Part shown: positions 11,245 to 22,597 of the stretch, piece after piece
How the letters are laid out: each line of letters starts with the position of its first letter
How positions within the stretch are numbered: the stretch's first letter is position 1
Assembly (NCBI RefSeq): GCF_036669915.1
Contig: NC_089314.1
Location: 8,818,458 to 8,882,457, forward strand
Direction: 5' to 3'
Length of the DNA stretch: 64,000 bases
Origin: Pocillopora verrucosa
Taxonomy: Eukaryota > Cnidaria > Anthozoa > Scleractinia > Pocilloporidae
Notes under the pieces: model-generated
Database searches by the model: none
Seen by the model: the letters and a program-made list of their open reading frames with translations, nothing else
Told to the model about the DNA's origin: nothing
Program-made: the position numbers and the translations under genes

Positions 11245-13275
11245 GCCCTATCGCTCACTAGCTACGGGCGGGAAAAATTAAATTAAAAAGGCACTGCGGA
11301 GTGCATGTGAATACAATCCTGGATGCTTCCCTTGCCAAAATGATCAAAACACTTCACCTGCAGGTATCGTTTCTGCGTGATACAGTACAAAGTTTCTATT
11401 CACATTACTTACTGCATTATATTCAGTCGAAGCCTTGTCTTTTTCATAAAAAAAGGAAAGATTACCTTGTTTTCTTTTGAATCTTTCCGTGTTAAGTTAC
11501 TCTGGTTCGCAAAGGCTACACCGCTGTGAATTTATTTATTTACTGTTCCGAAGTAGATTTTCGCTCAGAGAACCCTTGACAAATAGTCATTAACGGATGT
11601 ACCTTGCGGTATTTTTGATGCTTCTCCTGATGATCTGATGTCAACACTCGAGTTTTCTTAAAAGTTATTTGTTAAAGGCTGTGATTCAACATATTTTACG
11701 TGTCCACAATAAAGGAACTAAGGTAAATCGTTCCTTGTCATTCCTTTTTTTTTTTTTTTTTGGAATTAAAATGGTATATTTCCAGAAAAAATGAAATTTG
11801 CAAATTTGTGTCGAATTATCTTGCATCAAGATGGCACCGAGATTACCGAAAAGAAATAAAAGGGTCGAGGTGAATGTTTCCGTTTGCAGCCTTAGGGACA
11901 TACATGTGAAAAATCCAAAACAAACATTGTAGTCGAACACAAATGGAATTTGACAACATTTTCCATATGCGGCTCTCTATGAAAGATTTTGTTACGTTAG
12001 GATAAAATGTATTAGACATTAAAAAAACATACTTACCTCCAGTGAGTTGAATTACGATCAGAAAATAATGCGACAGTTAAATTAATTTTAAATCCTTTTT
12101 GACAAGGATGATAACTTTTTTGTTCGACTGATTAAGGCAACCCTAGTAAAGTTAATGACGTTATGGAACTTCTATCAATTGAAATTATGTGACTAATTAA
12201 TTCTGAAAGCATCCTCTCAGTCGCTGGAAAGTCAATAATCTCACTTTAAAAGCAATGAGCCGTATAAGAACTCGGTGCAAAATGGCTTGTTGTCGGTAAA
12301 GAGCCCTTATCCTACTTGTTCTTACAGAAAGTCCATTTAAAAACAGCTGTTCTTAAGCAATACGCTTTTAGGTACAAGTTTAATTTGGGTTGACGAGGCT
12401 TTTGCACCGTGGAAATTTTCCATTTGCACTTGCTTCCTGTCGGCGAGAAAGTTTTGATGTTGATCAATATATCTAAGACAATTTTACGGATCTTAATTCT
12501 TAATGTCGTGAGAGAAAAATGTCGAGGAAAAAAAAAGAAACAAGAAACAGAAGATAGTAATGATCAATAAAAGAATGAATCTCATGGAAATAAAATAATA
12601 ATAATAAAAATGATAGACCTGTCGAAATAAACCAATATATATCTAACAAAACTGCCTACAGGTCTTGCGAATTGAACAATGAGTGCCTGAAGGGGGCTTT
12701 TCGACTTAACCTTTAGAAACACACCCAGGTCGTGATATTTCCCGGGAGCTGTTTAGCTGGATATAAAAGAGGGAGGGTAAATACTCATCCACCCTCTTCT
12801 ACTCCTTACCAGAATAGAGAAAGCTGAATATGTCTTGAATTTCTACCTTTTTAACTTAAAATGCAAACAGATTGTGTTTCGCTTATTTTTTAATTAAATC
12901 TTCTGTGCAACGTTACCCACAATTCCTTTAAGAAATGACTCAAAATCAGCTGCATGTTGTGAATACTGTGTAGTAGTTTGAATTAGAATAAAGTACTTTC
13001 CTCTGCATCCACACATCTACACTTAAGTAAACTTTGTTGAAAGCGACCTTCAACTGTGATTCCTTACTGAAGTCCATTAATGACCATTTCCATTAAGATA
13101 ACTCGGTTTTTAGCACTTTATAGACAATACTTTTCAATGTGCACTTAATTTTGTTTGTAGTTTAAAGAATGAGATGTTTGATGCCCATAGTACTGGAAAA
13201 CGTCATCTTTGGGTTGTTTTCCAAACTAACCTTTGATATCATGTTGTCTTTCATTCTAGTACTTTTTCACCTTTT
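11245..13275. other. Intergenic DNA upstream of gene B
   Basis: AT-rich, with a T18 run near 11743-11760 and (AAT)-like stretches near 12595. No coding exon recognised; the promoter and 5' UTR of gene B should lie in its last part. Confidence 0.4.
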
Positions 13276-13278
13276 GAG

Positions 13279-16200
13279 ATGACCAAGAAACCTTTGCGTT
13301 TGTCTTTTCTTTTTGCACTGATTCAAGAGATTATAGTGGCGCTGTATCCATTAACAGAAAACAACACTGTCTTGGTAGGCTATGCCTTTCAACAATTCTG
13401 CGCTAGAGACTGGTTTAACTGTGTTCAGGCCTGCCATGATGAGCCAGGATGTATCTCTTACAACTATGAGATATCAGCGAGCGCTAATGGTTTGTGTGAG
13501 TTAAACCATTGTGGAGTTGAAGAATTAAGCTACAGAAATCGGCTACTTATCTACTCCTTTGGATTTGTGTATCAGAAAATAAGGAAAGGAAAGGTTAGTT
13601 TTACTCTTGGGTTGGATTCTGAAGGTTTGTGTTGTGAGAGATAACTTTTATTCTTAAATGAAAAACTGCAAAGCTTGAGATCAATGGCACAATGTATACT
13701 CTCTACTAAAGATTGGGAAAATGAGGCAACTAGCTTTTTGCTTTTATGGATAGAGCGAAAAAAAGGCAACAGCTGCTCATCTTATTGAAAATTGCATAGC
13801 TTGCCTCTCGTACCTGTCATCGAGTTTCCCGAGAAAACGTTAGGTATGATTTATAAGAAGTAAAGAATCGTATTTGATGAATAAGACTTTTTCATTCGTC
13901 CACTGATGTCTGTCCAAGGCATTTGCCTTTCGCTTTGCGTTAAGTGAAAGAGAGCGATAATTTTTATCTTCCATTGGAAATTGATTTTGAGGAATAACTC
14001 ACCGCTCACACAATTAAATATGTATTTCAATATTGGCAATTTCCCTTCAATGGCGACCAAGGTATCCAAACGAGGAATTTTATATTTGGGGCTGAAGAAC
14101 AGAGCTACAGAGATCATCTATGAAGCTACTGTAAGGGTTTAGGATATTTGCAAATTGTGCAGGGAAAAATAAATTTTCCTTGTAAAAAGAAAAAATGGGC
14201 GAGAGATCAGGCCAAGTTTTGTGTGAATGCAGCACTAGTAGCGATATCTTAAATAGGAAAATTGAACTGTTTGCTTCATGTACCGTTTCTTGATCCCAAG
14301 ATCAAAAGAAACATATCAAACTCTTTCCGCAGTGCGACGAACATTTGTTTTTCTCGATTCCAGGTGTACGCAACCATTGACCCCACGTAATGCGCATGCT
14401 CTCCGTGACGAATTTTCAAAATGGCGGACAGGCCAAAGAGGGAAATAAAAAAAACAAAGCGATTTTGCAATGAATACTCAATATACATCCCTCATTAGAA
14501 AGGCGAATACACGGAAGAAAGATACAAACTATATGATATTGAGATCGATATGATATTAAATCGACACCGAGGGCCCGTTTCCAACTTGCTAAGAAGTGCA
14601 TTTAATTGCCTTCCGCCACGATTACTAGCTTTCTTGACAGCTTTCTGAAGACAGAACACTTTCTTTCCGAAGACTTCTGATATGCGGCTATTGATTATTA
14701 CACCTCGTATACCAGATTGCTCAAAAAATTTATTTACGATTGTTGAAAGGACTGGTTCTTCGTCTCCGTCTTTACATTGCTTTGCAATAGTATAGATTAG
14801 TAAGCTGAAACGAAAAATTAATCAGGGAAGTTTACGAAAAATCCAGCAAACAAGCTTAAAAAAGGCATTTATTTAGACTTCATACTTCCACGAACTTCAC
14901 AAATCTTACTTGTTTATCTTGTAAGTAAACGATGGCAGATTAATTCCCGAAGCGCTTTCTGAGTTTCCCGATCCCTCTCCTACTGCTTTCACGTTACAAA
15001 ACAGGAAAAAATCGAAAGGAGGAAGATACAGCTGTTCTGAAACGCCATTCGACGAGGGTAAATCTGCTTTTTGTTCGACACTTTACATATCAAAACAAAG
15101 GAAATTTGTTACTCTTTCTGCTTCTGGCGGTACATTTTTAATTTGCGCCTGCGTAAAAGAGATATCGCCCGAGACCCTGCGCTTGGTCGTATTTTGATCA
15201 AAAACGCCTTGTTAATTTCACGCAACCGCTCGGAGAAAATGTAAAAATGACGAGGGAAAAACTTTACCTTCAAGTTAGAAAATTAGCGAAATAGAAAGCC
15301 ACAATATTGTAGTTTAATATTTCAGAGGTACATTGAGTGCTTTTTCCGTAGAGAATCCGCACGATGGTAAAACATTCGAAAATTACAGTCGATTTGAGTG
15401 GGGTGTTGAAGTGGGCGTGGTCACTACATTCATGTTAAGACTATTTGTACCCCATGAGTTTGATATGTAATGAGACGTCCCATTATTTCATCTTTGTTAA
15501 GTATAAAAAATTAGTGTAACCCGAATGGCTGTACACATTTGCGTGACTCTGTCATTTGGCAGCTTTTTCTTTTGCTTTCGTCGGCTTAAAAAGAGCGATT
15601 TATGCTTTGTTTGCCATTCGAGGAATCATTTCACTTGAGATCTTATTTGTCCCTTACATTTTCTTTTCTTTTTTTTTCTTCATTTACATATTTTGTTTAG
15701 CAATGTCTTCTCAAGAGCTGTCGAGAAATTCAACAAAAAGACCCTAAGGCGAAAAGTGGCGCACGTACAATTCAGCCTCTACCAAATGCTAAACCCACCA
15801 AAGTATACTGTGAATTCGACATTGCAGGGGGTGGCTTCACTTTCCTTCCTCATAGCCTCACTTTTAGATCAGATGCTCAGAAGATTGTCGACTCCCTCTT
15901 CAAAGACAAAAGAAACGTTTTGCTAAAGTTGAAGACCAGAGTAAATGGCAGCGAGTCGTACACTTGGATTCAGCCCCATCCAAATTTCATCAAAAAAGAT
16001 TTTGGTGTTCTGGTCAACAACTTTTCTGGGTACACTACACCACTGAACCGTGACATGGGGAAATACATCTTTCTTCGCATCCTTCCTAAATCAATTGCAA
16101 AGAAGAGTTACGAGATGCAGCGTTTCAAATCCAACGGAAAAATTATCCAATTTGAAAACTGCGGCTGGAATCCTGACAGCTTATTTGCGTTTCTGCTAAA

Positions 16201-16423
16201 CCCAAATGGTCGAACATGCAAGAGCTACGCTTCGAATTTAAAATGTAAAGAAAAAGATGTTGCCGCACAGTGGCGATCTACGGCAAAACCCGTTACGTTT
16301 CCCGAACTCAAAATGCCGCAAGAATTTTTCTTTTTGACGGAGCTTCATTTTGGAGGCGGTGGTTGTTATATTTCTAATGACCGCTATTTCAGATTTAACG
16401 CTACAGCCATTGGAATCCGCTAA
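13279..16423 (+). CDS. Gene B: secreted PAN-domain protein with fibrinogen-like C-terminal domain
   Basis: Two exons, 13279-13593 and 15701-16423, with a 2.1-kb intron (AAG|GTTAGT ... TTTTGTTTAG|CAA, phase 0), give 345 residues. Exon 1 encodes a signal peptide (MTKKPLRLSFLFALIQE) and a PAN module very like that of gene A (RDWFNCVQACHDEPGCISYN). Exon 2 begins QCLLKSCREIQ and lacks the usual SGVY, having SGARTIQPLPNAKPTKVYC, then follows the family domain (AGGGFTFLPHSL, NVLLKLK). It is the most divergent A-D copy: the C-terminal CGC is GGC, and the Trp after SSDR is replaced (NDRYFRFNATAIGIR). Loss of one Cys of the CxC pair could change folding. It is fully open, so probably functional. Exon 2 starts well before the first Met in its frame, so a simple ATG search would miss 73 codons. 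Confidence 0.8.
14495..14804 (-). other. Open terminal-exon-like frame, unidentified
   Basis: Inside the gene B intron, on the opposite strand, TTTTTCGTTTCAG is followed by 102 open codons and a stop. The product has a charged, plausible composition (for example SRISEVFGKKVFCLQKAVKK and RQLNALLSKLETGP). I do not recognise a family with certainty; it may be a transposon-derived exon, since an NRF1-like TGCGCATGC and AAAATGGCGG lie just beyond it at about 14391-14425. No upstream partner exon was identified. Confidence 0.3.
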
Positions 16424-16439
16424 ACATTTGTCAGTTGAT

Positions 16440-16800
16440 AGATAATGATTTTGGCCTTTTTTTTTTTTCAGGAAACGCATTTTGACTAGGTGGGGTATTT
16501 CTCCACTCCAGGGAAGTGTAAATTATTCTTTCTTGAGACGATAAAACTAAAAAATCATAGTGACGCGGTATCATCATTCACTGCCTTCCATGGTGTGTCT
16601 GCTGAATAATTTCGCAAATAAATTTGTGTCAATTGGCCAAAGAAAGAAGAAACGTCAGCACATCCCGTAAGAATGGTTTCAAAGGCTAACCCCATAACAC
16701 ACCCTTTTATGACGAACCTTTGAAAACGCTGAGAGAAGTTTTAAGGCGTTACTAACGGTTCAGTCTTATCTAAATAATGCTGACTAGCAAAGTCACATCT
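16440..16800. other. 3' flank of gene B, no further feature
   Basis: Short T-run and AT-rich DNA; no exon or known repeat recognised before the LINE fragment begins. Confidence 0.4.
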
Positions 16801-17320
16801 GCTGTCCTTCTTACCCTCGTTCCTTCCATCCTTCCTTTTTTAGTTCATTCATGACTTTGATCGATCATTCAGTCATTCATTCATGTACTTCTCACGCATT
16901 CATTCCTGTATAATTTCATTCACATCTTTCAATTCGTACATGAGAAGAAATCTGAAAGTAACACGGACAGACACAGTAACAAACGAGTTCCCATGGGAAA
17001 TATCTGGTAAGGCACCCATTCAGATACAAATCGGTCGAAGGAAGTTAAGATGGACTGGCCAAGCCGTGAAGGAACATCCAGGTATTGATACGAGGAAAGC
17101 CTTGAATTGGAATCCCCTGGACAAACAGAAAAGAGCCCCCCCCCCCCCTCAAAATAACCTGGTGACAAGATGTACAGGTTGAGTATCTCTTGGGGACACG
17201 CCTGGACTACACTCGAAAGGTTAGCCCAGGACACAAAGAGGTGAAGAAGGGAAATCGTTGATGGCCTTTGCTCGGATAAGCACCGACGCTTTAATAAGCG
17301 CCCTCACACCAATAAGCATC
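16800..17320 (+). mobile_element. LINE 3'-end fragment (gene D copy)
   Basis: The + strand encodes a decayed stretch resembling the end of a non-LTR retrotransposon polyprotein after the reverse transcriptase: TDTVTNEFPWEISGKAPIQ, then RKLRWTGQAVKEH and RKALNWNPLDKQKR, interrupted by a C-run near 17139. A T/C-rich CATTCATTCATT leader precedes it. The same fragment, inverted relative to the window but in the same position relative to the gene, lies in the 3' flanks of genes A and C. Confidence 0.7.
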
Positions 17321-17339
17321 CCTCTCCTACCTTTCTCTC

Positions 17340-18890
17340 CATTTTTAGCTTTTCGCAGGAAGAAGGCTACAAATAACTTGCACTTTTGCAAAAATTAGCT
17401 CAAAGTAATCTTCATCGCGAGGTAAAGTCAAACATTCAAAGAGGAAATGTCCAAGACAGGTTTACAAAGTAAAATAGAGGACGAAACCAATGGCTACTAC
17501 ACAGCAATGAGTGCACTACCAATTCAATACCTAAACTGACTTGAGTTAAAAACTCTTACTCGTGAAACTTGTAGACAAGGACTATTCTGCTAATAATTGC
17601 AGCTGATAATGGGGATCAAATAGCGTCTCCTAATATCGAACTGACAGTTTTCACAAGATGTCCAGAGGACTGAAAGACATATAGTTAGACTAGACGTCTG
17701 GTTTTCAGCAAAAAGCACTGCAATGTATTCAGATTACTACACGTCCGAAAGTTTTACAAGGTTAATGCATCATACACAGGAGGGACAACCAATAAAGCGT
17801 TGATTTGCTGAGCCATATTGAACATTTACATTGAATCTTGCCACAGATTGAAATTCTATTGATTTTCCTACCCTAAAACTTCTGTGGGAGTGCCCATTAG
17901 CCTGCCCGTGCGAAATAAATTCTCTGAGTAAATTAATATCTTGCATTTGAGGTACGCTTTATGGTTTTCTTCGATGATCATTATGGTAAAGTATAGTAAA
18001 TGTAAGTCTAACGAATTCCGATGGCAGTGGCGTTATAACCAAACTTCTTCCAACGGTCGCTTGAGGTGTAGCACCCACAACCACCAAAATGCATTTCTGT
18101 TAGGAAAAAGAACTCATTTAGCATTTTCAGACTACCATTAGTCACAGCTTTGGCATGGGAACGCCAGTTTACTGCGATTCCGCTGTTTTCAAATCCTGAC
18201 TTCTCGGCATAATCAGATGGTAATTGGTCATGATGGTTCGGAAAAAGTGCAAAGAAGCTGTTGGGATTGGCATCGCAGTTCCCAAACTGTACTATGATGC
18301 CATTAGATCTGAAACCCTGGGTTGTTTTCTTATTTGCCATTGATTTAGGGACGATGCCAATGAATATGTATTTCTGCATGAAGGCGTTTTTTGGTTCGGT
18401 GTAACCAAAGAAGTTGTTCACTAAGACGCCAAAATTGATGTCAACGTAATTCGGGTGGGGCTGAATCAAAGTGTACCACTCACTGTCATCGACGTTTTTC
18501 TTCAACTTCAGCAAAACGTTTTTCTTGTCTTTGAAGAGGGAATCGACGATCTGCTGAGCATCTGATTTCAAAGTAAGACTTTGAGGAAGGAAAGTGAAGC
18601 CACCTCCAGCAATGTCCCGTTCACAGTATACCTTAATAGGATCAGCATCGGTCAGAGGATAGATTTCGTACACACCACTGATGGCCGCCGGAATCTGTTC
18701 TTGGATTTCCTTGCAGCTCTTGTGATGCTGGAGAAAATAAGGGTTTAAAATGAAACCATAGTGGAGTCCATTTTCTCTTGGTGGGAATTAAATTACTGTA
18801 TACAATTTTTAAGATACAACATTCGCATAATTATTTCAGCTTTATTTTTTCTTCAAAGTAAATGTAATTTCACGATTTGCTGGGGAACGA
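17340..18890 (-). repeat. Inverted segmental duplication, arm 2 (gene D exon 2 and flanks)
   Basis: Reverse complement of 6272-7820 with high identity over intron end, exon 2 and 3' flank. Compared with arm 1, the stretch corresponding to about 7821-8525 is missing, so the LINE fragment lies closer to the gene. Confidence 0.85.
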
Positions 18891-20201
18891 AAAAGAAAAG
18901 CTCTGGTTTGTTTAACTCCCCTGGTCCACAAAGTAACATTACCATCTTAATATTTTGATGAAAATTTTTTTAATTAATAAGCAAAACTGTAAAATAGGTA
19001 TTATTATTTTAGTTTAATTTTTATTGATATAGGTGAATAAAGCGATGTCTTGTCTCGTAAGAATCATACAATATTGGTAAGACCAAACTTTTTAAAAGCA
19101 ATTTTAGTGCTCTGTTGAATCTTAGCATCGTTGTATCGATCATTATCGCTCACGCGTGAAGAGTTATTCCCTTGAAAATCATTTAAAAAAATCCATTCAA
19201 GGAAGTCACAACTACTCCTCATGGATCAAAATTGTCAGTTAATTTAAATCTTTGGGAGGTAAAAGTAAATTGCGCTTCCGTTATATTTTGACACTCTACA
19301 TAATTTATGAAGCTTGTCTGACGCTTGCAACCTTTTTTTAAAAAGGATTAAAAAAGGCAAATTTAGAGAGACTTTTCAGTAACATAACACCTTTTACAAG
19401 AAAATTTTCAAAGTTTACTTGGTCGCTCGCAGAAACCCCTGTTTCTCAGTATTTTTTATTGCTGTCTCTTTGCTGTCTTTTAACTCTAGAAAAAGATAAG
19501 GCAACAGGCACACTCCCGAAAGAGGAAAAAAAAACGGAACGAACGGGTAAATAATAAAAGAAATGAACGAATAAAGCCAATAATCTAGAGGTTTTGACAA
19601 TTTATGACACATTTTCAACATCCATCATTCCCGTTTCCCGACGGCTAACTTTCAAGCATGGTCTAAAGTCTTCGCATAAGAAAGAACGCACTTGCATAGC
19701 TGGCAAGGTATAATTATCCCTAACGAATTTTATTCCCTATAAATTCTGTTGATAGAAACGGGTATTCCGACAGTACAGATGATATGAATAAAGAGAAAAG
19801 TACCTCGAGCAATGTACTCCAAGGTTTTTTCAAAGATTGGTCAAAATTGCTTATAAGAGTTGATCTGTACAAACCTCAAGATTCAGAAGCTGAGCGAAGA
19901 TAAATCCACTCATAGAAACAAAGGAAGAAGAATCTATATTAGCACTCTCCAATCCTTTATTGTTTAACTCGCAAATCCGATTTCCATCCTCCTCCCCGTA
20001 GTTTATGGAGCGGCACCGTGGAGTTCTTCTCAGACAGAGTTGTGCGCACGATAAGACACTAGACGCCTTCAGACGATCAGTGACATGGCCGTCAAGATAA
20101 CGATCTTTCACAGTCTTAAGGAAGGATGAGTGGCCGTGAATAGCTGTCATTAAAGACGACATAGAAGCAGTAACGGCCAGTGTTATCAAAGCAGCTTTCA
20201 T
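18008..20201 (-). CDS. Gene D: PAN-domain protein, probable chimera with fibrinogen-like C-terminal domain
   Basis: Minus-strand exons 20201-19875 and 18727-18008, intron 1147 bp (GAG|GTTTGT ... TTTTCTCCAG|CAT, phase 0), give 348 residues. Exon 2 (239 residues) is almost the same as gene A exon 2. Exon 1 encodes MKAALITLAVTASMSSLMTA, a signal peptide, and a PAN module (CAQLCLRRTPRCRSINYG ... RICELNNKG) that is only distantly like the PAN exons of A, B and C and nearer to general cnidarian PAN domains such as the one at 46257-46595. Because homology with gene A ends inside the intron at about 18890, the simplest reading is that exon 2 was copied by inverted duplication behind a pre-existing PAN exon, making a new in-frame gene. 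Alternatively the two exons belong to separate genes. The exons are well supported; their joining is inferred. Confidence 0.65.
18960..19870. other. Intron of gene D outside the duplication
   Basis: AT-rich sequence with no similarity seen to the gene A intron and no recognisable exon or repeat. Confidence 0.4.
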
Positions 20202-20490
20202 GGTTGTACCTACACCACGTAAGAACAATACAAAACATTGATGATCATGAACATATGAGTCAGCTTCGTGAAACTTTACCTACTTCCATTGGGCCAGTAT
20301 GATAGACTTGATTTAGAAGAAACAATGCAGTAGTCCTAACAGCAGTTCTATAATTTTACTTTTCTTTAACCTACCGCGCGCCATATAGATCATTTTCAGT
20401 CACGTGATCTCAGTTTAATTGGCCGCCATATTGGTACACATCACTTGCCTGTAAACATATGACCCACAAGTTGTGTTTACGATAAAAAAA

Positions 20491-20950
20491 ATGGTTTTAC
20501 GCGCGAATTTTGGTTGTGGGACCCGAAGTGGTCGTGATAAAGGAATAAGTATGGCAAAAATACCTTCAATTATTACTAATCGAGGAGAAGAAGTACGGAA
20601 ACTTTCCACGGCCGGGTCACGGTCTACGGTAAACATTTTATCTCCGGAAAAGCAGCTAAACTATAGGATCGTTATGATCCAGATTGGGTTCCGACCCAAA
20701 ATCTAGGTCATCAGAAATGTAGTTCTGTCGAAAAGCTTCAATCCGATCTTGAAGTTCCCACCAAGTGAGACGAGAGAGCCAGAGGTCGTGAGCTGAAACG
20801 TGTTGCAGGAGAACGTGAAAGGAAGCCACGGGAAGAAATCGAGTTCAAAAAACAAATACTTGATGAACCAGGAGAAAAAAGTTATCGACATTTCCGCCGA
20901 TGTCGAATCAGCAGTGGGTACCAAGCTCAGCAATACAGGCCTTTGTTTTG
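20491..20950 (+). pseudogene. THAP-domain gene relic
   Basis: The frame starting MVLRANFGCGTRSGRDKGIS resembles the N-terminal C2CH zinc finger of cnidarian THAP proteins. The expected continuation after a gap is visible but broken: DRYDPDWVPTQNLGHQKCSS follows a stop where a Tyr codon would be expected, and a basic coiled-coil-like stretch (RERKPREEIEFKKQILDEPG) follows a second stop. THAP domains bind DNA and are common in transposase-derived genes. Not functional as it stands. Confidence 0.65.
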
Positions 20951-21499
20951 CATTTGCTGAGGTCAAAATAAAAGTTTTCCATTTCCGCTTGTGTCGGCGC
21001 TGGCACCTCTGGTTTCTAAACGGGGCTTTCAGTAAAGAATTCCGAGTTGTCAGAAACCTGAAGTCCCTCACTGAGATTCTCTATCGTTTCATCAACGTCA
21101 GCTTTCATTTTCTTAGCGGATTTAAAGTTAATATCGCGGACTCGAGAGTATTCCACCTTGTTTGCGAAACTGGGAAGTATCATAGGGACTTAATTTGCGA
21201 ACAGGAAATCCTTCCATTAACCTTTGTCCAAGCCTCAAAGTAAAATAGCGCATTAGCTATGAGCAAACATGATTCGGCGAGGCCTGCCTTGCATCCCAAA
21301 CAATGAGAGCAGTTAATAAACCAGATTTGATTGTAGACCTCGAGACTGCGGAAGGCTTTGTTTTTTGCATATAATAGCTAGTCTCGAGAACCAAATAGCA
21401 TAGCAAATCAGTTGATTCCATCGGTGGTAAGCAATCAGACTCGAAGCGTTTCCCATCTATCAAAACAGGATTTTCGGAATTTTTTTCGGTAGACGCCAT
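20880..21499 (-). pseudogene. YqaJ/SWIM-type transposon gene relic
   Basis: On the minus strand a start MASTEKNSENPVLIDGKRF is followed by DLLCYLVLETSYY, then, after a frameshift, by CLGCKAGLAESC and FYFEAWTKVNGRISCSQIK, then, after another shift, by VRDINFKSAKKMKADVDE. This order matches, from memory, proteins with a SWIM-like zinc motif and a YqaJ viral-recombinase domain that are abundant in coral genomes. At least two frameshifts and several stops make it a relic; the nuclease domain itself is absent. Confidence 0.6.
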
Positions 21500-21745
21500 A
21501 AGTTTAATTTTTTTCGATTTTCGGAACTATAAATTTGGACCGTGTTCGCATATAGTAATGACTGAAACACGTGACTCAGATGTGCACCAAAATGGCGGAA
21601 AGTGAGCCTTTCTGTAAGTATTTCGTCAGCTTTCCCTCTTTTTTTCCTTTTGGTTCGTGAATCTTAAAACTAGCCAGCCTTTCCAATTTCAAACTCATTT
21701 TGTCCCACTTCTCTGTACCTTTAGATTGTTGGCTGTGAAAAGAAA

Positions 21746-21884
21746 CTGGATCAATATCATTATCTGGGAAACTGCCTACCTACCCTCCCCTAACCCAACA
21801 TTAACCTTAACTTGTTGTCAATTGACTGTTGTTGAGTTAGGGGAGGGGTAGGTGGGTAGTTTCCCAGATACTGATATTGATCCA
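21746..21884. repeat. Palindromic MITE
   Basis: Arms ctggatcaatatcattatctgg...ctacctaccctcccctaa and ttaggggaggggtaggtggg...ccagatactgatattgatcca form a near-complete hairpin with a short spacer. No coding capacity. Confidence 0.85.
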
Positions 21885-21889
21885 AGAAA

Positions 21890-22230
21890 CCTTAAAAAAA
21901 GCTCGAAGTTAGCAAACCATACGGCAGTTTTTTTAACTGGCCCTTAGGTTCCCTTTTCAGCATGAACTGCCTCCTGGAATAATTTTTTTTTCAATTGACC
22001 TCTACCGAATCCTTAGCACGTTGCTAAAAAGATACCAACATTAACAGACAAATGTATTTTTTTCCAATTTATTTATACTTGTCTTTTTCGTGTATCTGAT
22101 TTCTTTTACTTTCAAAGTGTCCGTAAATTATCATAAGGAATTTTCAAACTCAGCGGACACTACGAAAATAGAAGCGATCCTCGCAGTTATGAACACTACT
22201 GAAGTTATAGTGAAATTAAGATCTGAAAAA
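21890..22230. other. Intergenic DNA, nothing recognised
   Basis: AT-rich sequence between the palindromic MITE and the tRNA-like repeat; no exon or known element seen. Confidence 0.4.
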
Positions 22231-22235
22231 ATTCA

Positions 22236-22306
22236 GGCCCATACGGAATTTGAACTCAGACCTCTGCGATACCGGTGCAGCGCTGTACCAACTGAGCTAA
22301 CGAGCA
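22236..22306 (-). repeat. tRNA-derived SINE relic
   Basis: On the minus strand GTTAGCTCAGTTGGTACAGC (A-box/D-arm) is followed by an anticodon-arm-like CTGCACCGGTATCGCAG and a B-box-like GAGTTCAAATTCC. The acceptor stem pairs poorly, so this is a tRNA-like SINE head or dead tRNA, not a working tRNA gene. Confidence 0.6.
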
Positions 22307-22597
22307 AACTGGAAGCTGGTCATTATGTTGGTTACAACTAAACCCTAGCTCCATGTGGTGAGCCAGGGGACACTTTTGTCAGTCCAATGCGTACAACACA
22401 TTTCCTCAACTTGGACTTGTGACGAGCAAATAGCCTATAGTATTCGTGATTCTTTAATGAAGAAGAAACTTACCAAATTTTTTCTTCATCTCTTTTCGGC
22501 CAAAACTCAGTGCTTAATACGTACCGATGCTGATTACAGCTCGTTCATGGGAGTGCCTGATTTCTCTTATCTTTGAAAGTTTCTTACTAGGAATTGC

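Larger units (their letters stand above)
20421..21598. mobile_element. Decayed DNA transposon with THAP and YqaJ-type genes
   Basis: Imperfect terminal inverted repeats of about 20 bp (gccgccatattggtacacat at 20422; reverse of atgtgcaccaaaatggcgg at 21580) bound two convergent broken genes: a THAP zinc-finger gene on + and a YqaJ/SWIM-type gene on -. Both carry stops and frameshifts. The gene pair and ends suggest a DNA transposon, but its superfamily was not determined. Confidence 0.6.

Noticed and set aside
22236..22306. Functional tRNA gene
   Set aside because: A- and B-box-like parts are present but the acceptor stem pairs badly and the base before the anticodon is not T; more likely a SINE relic.
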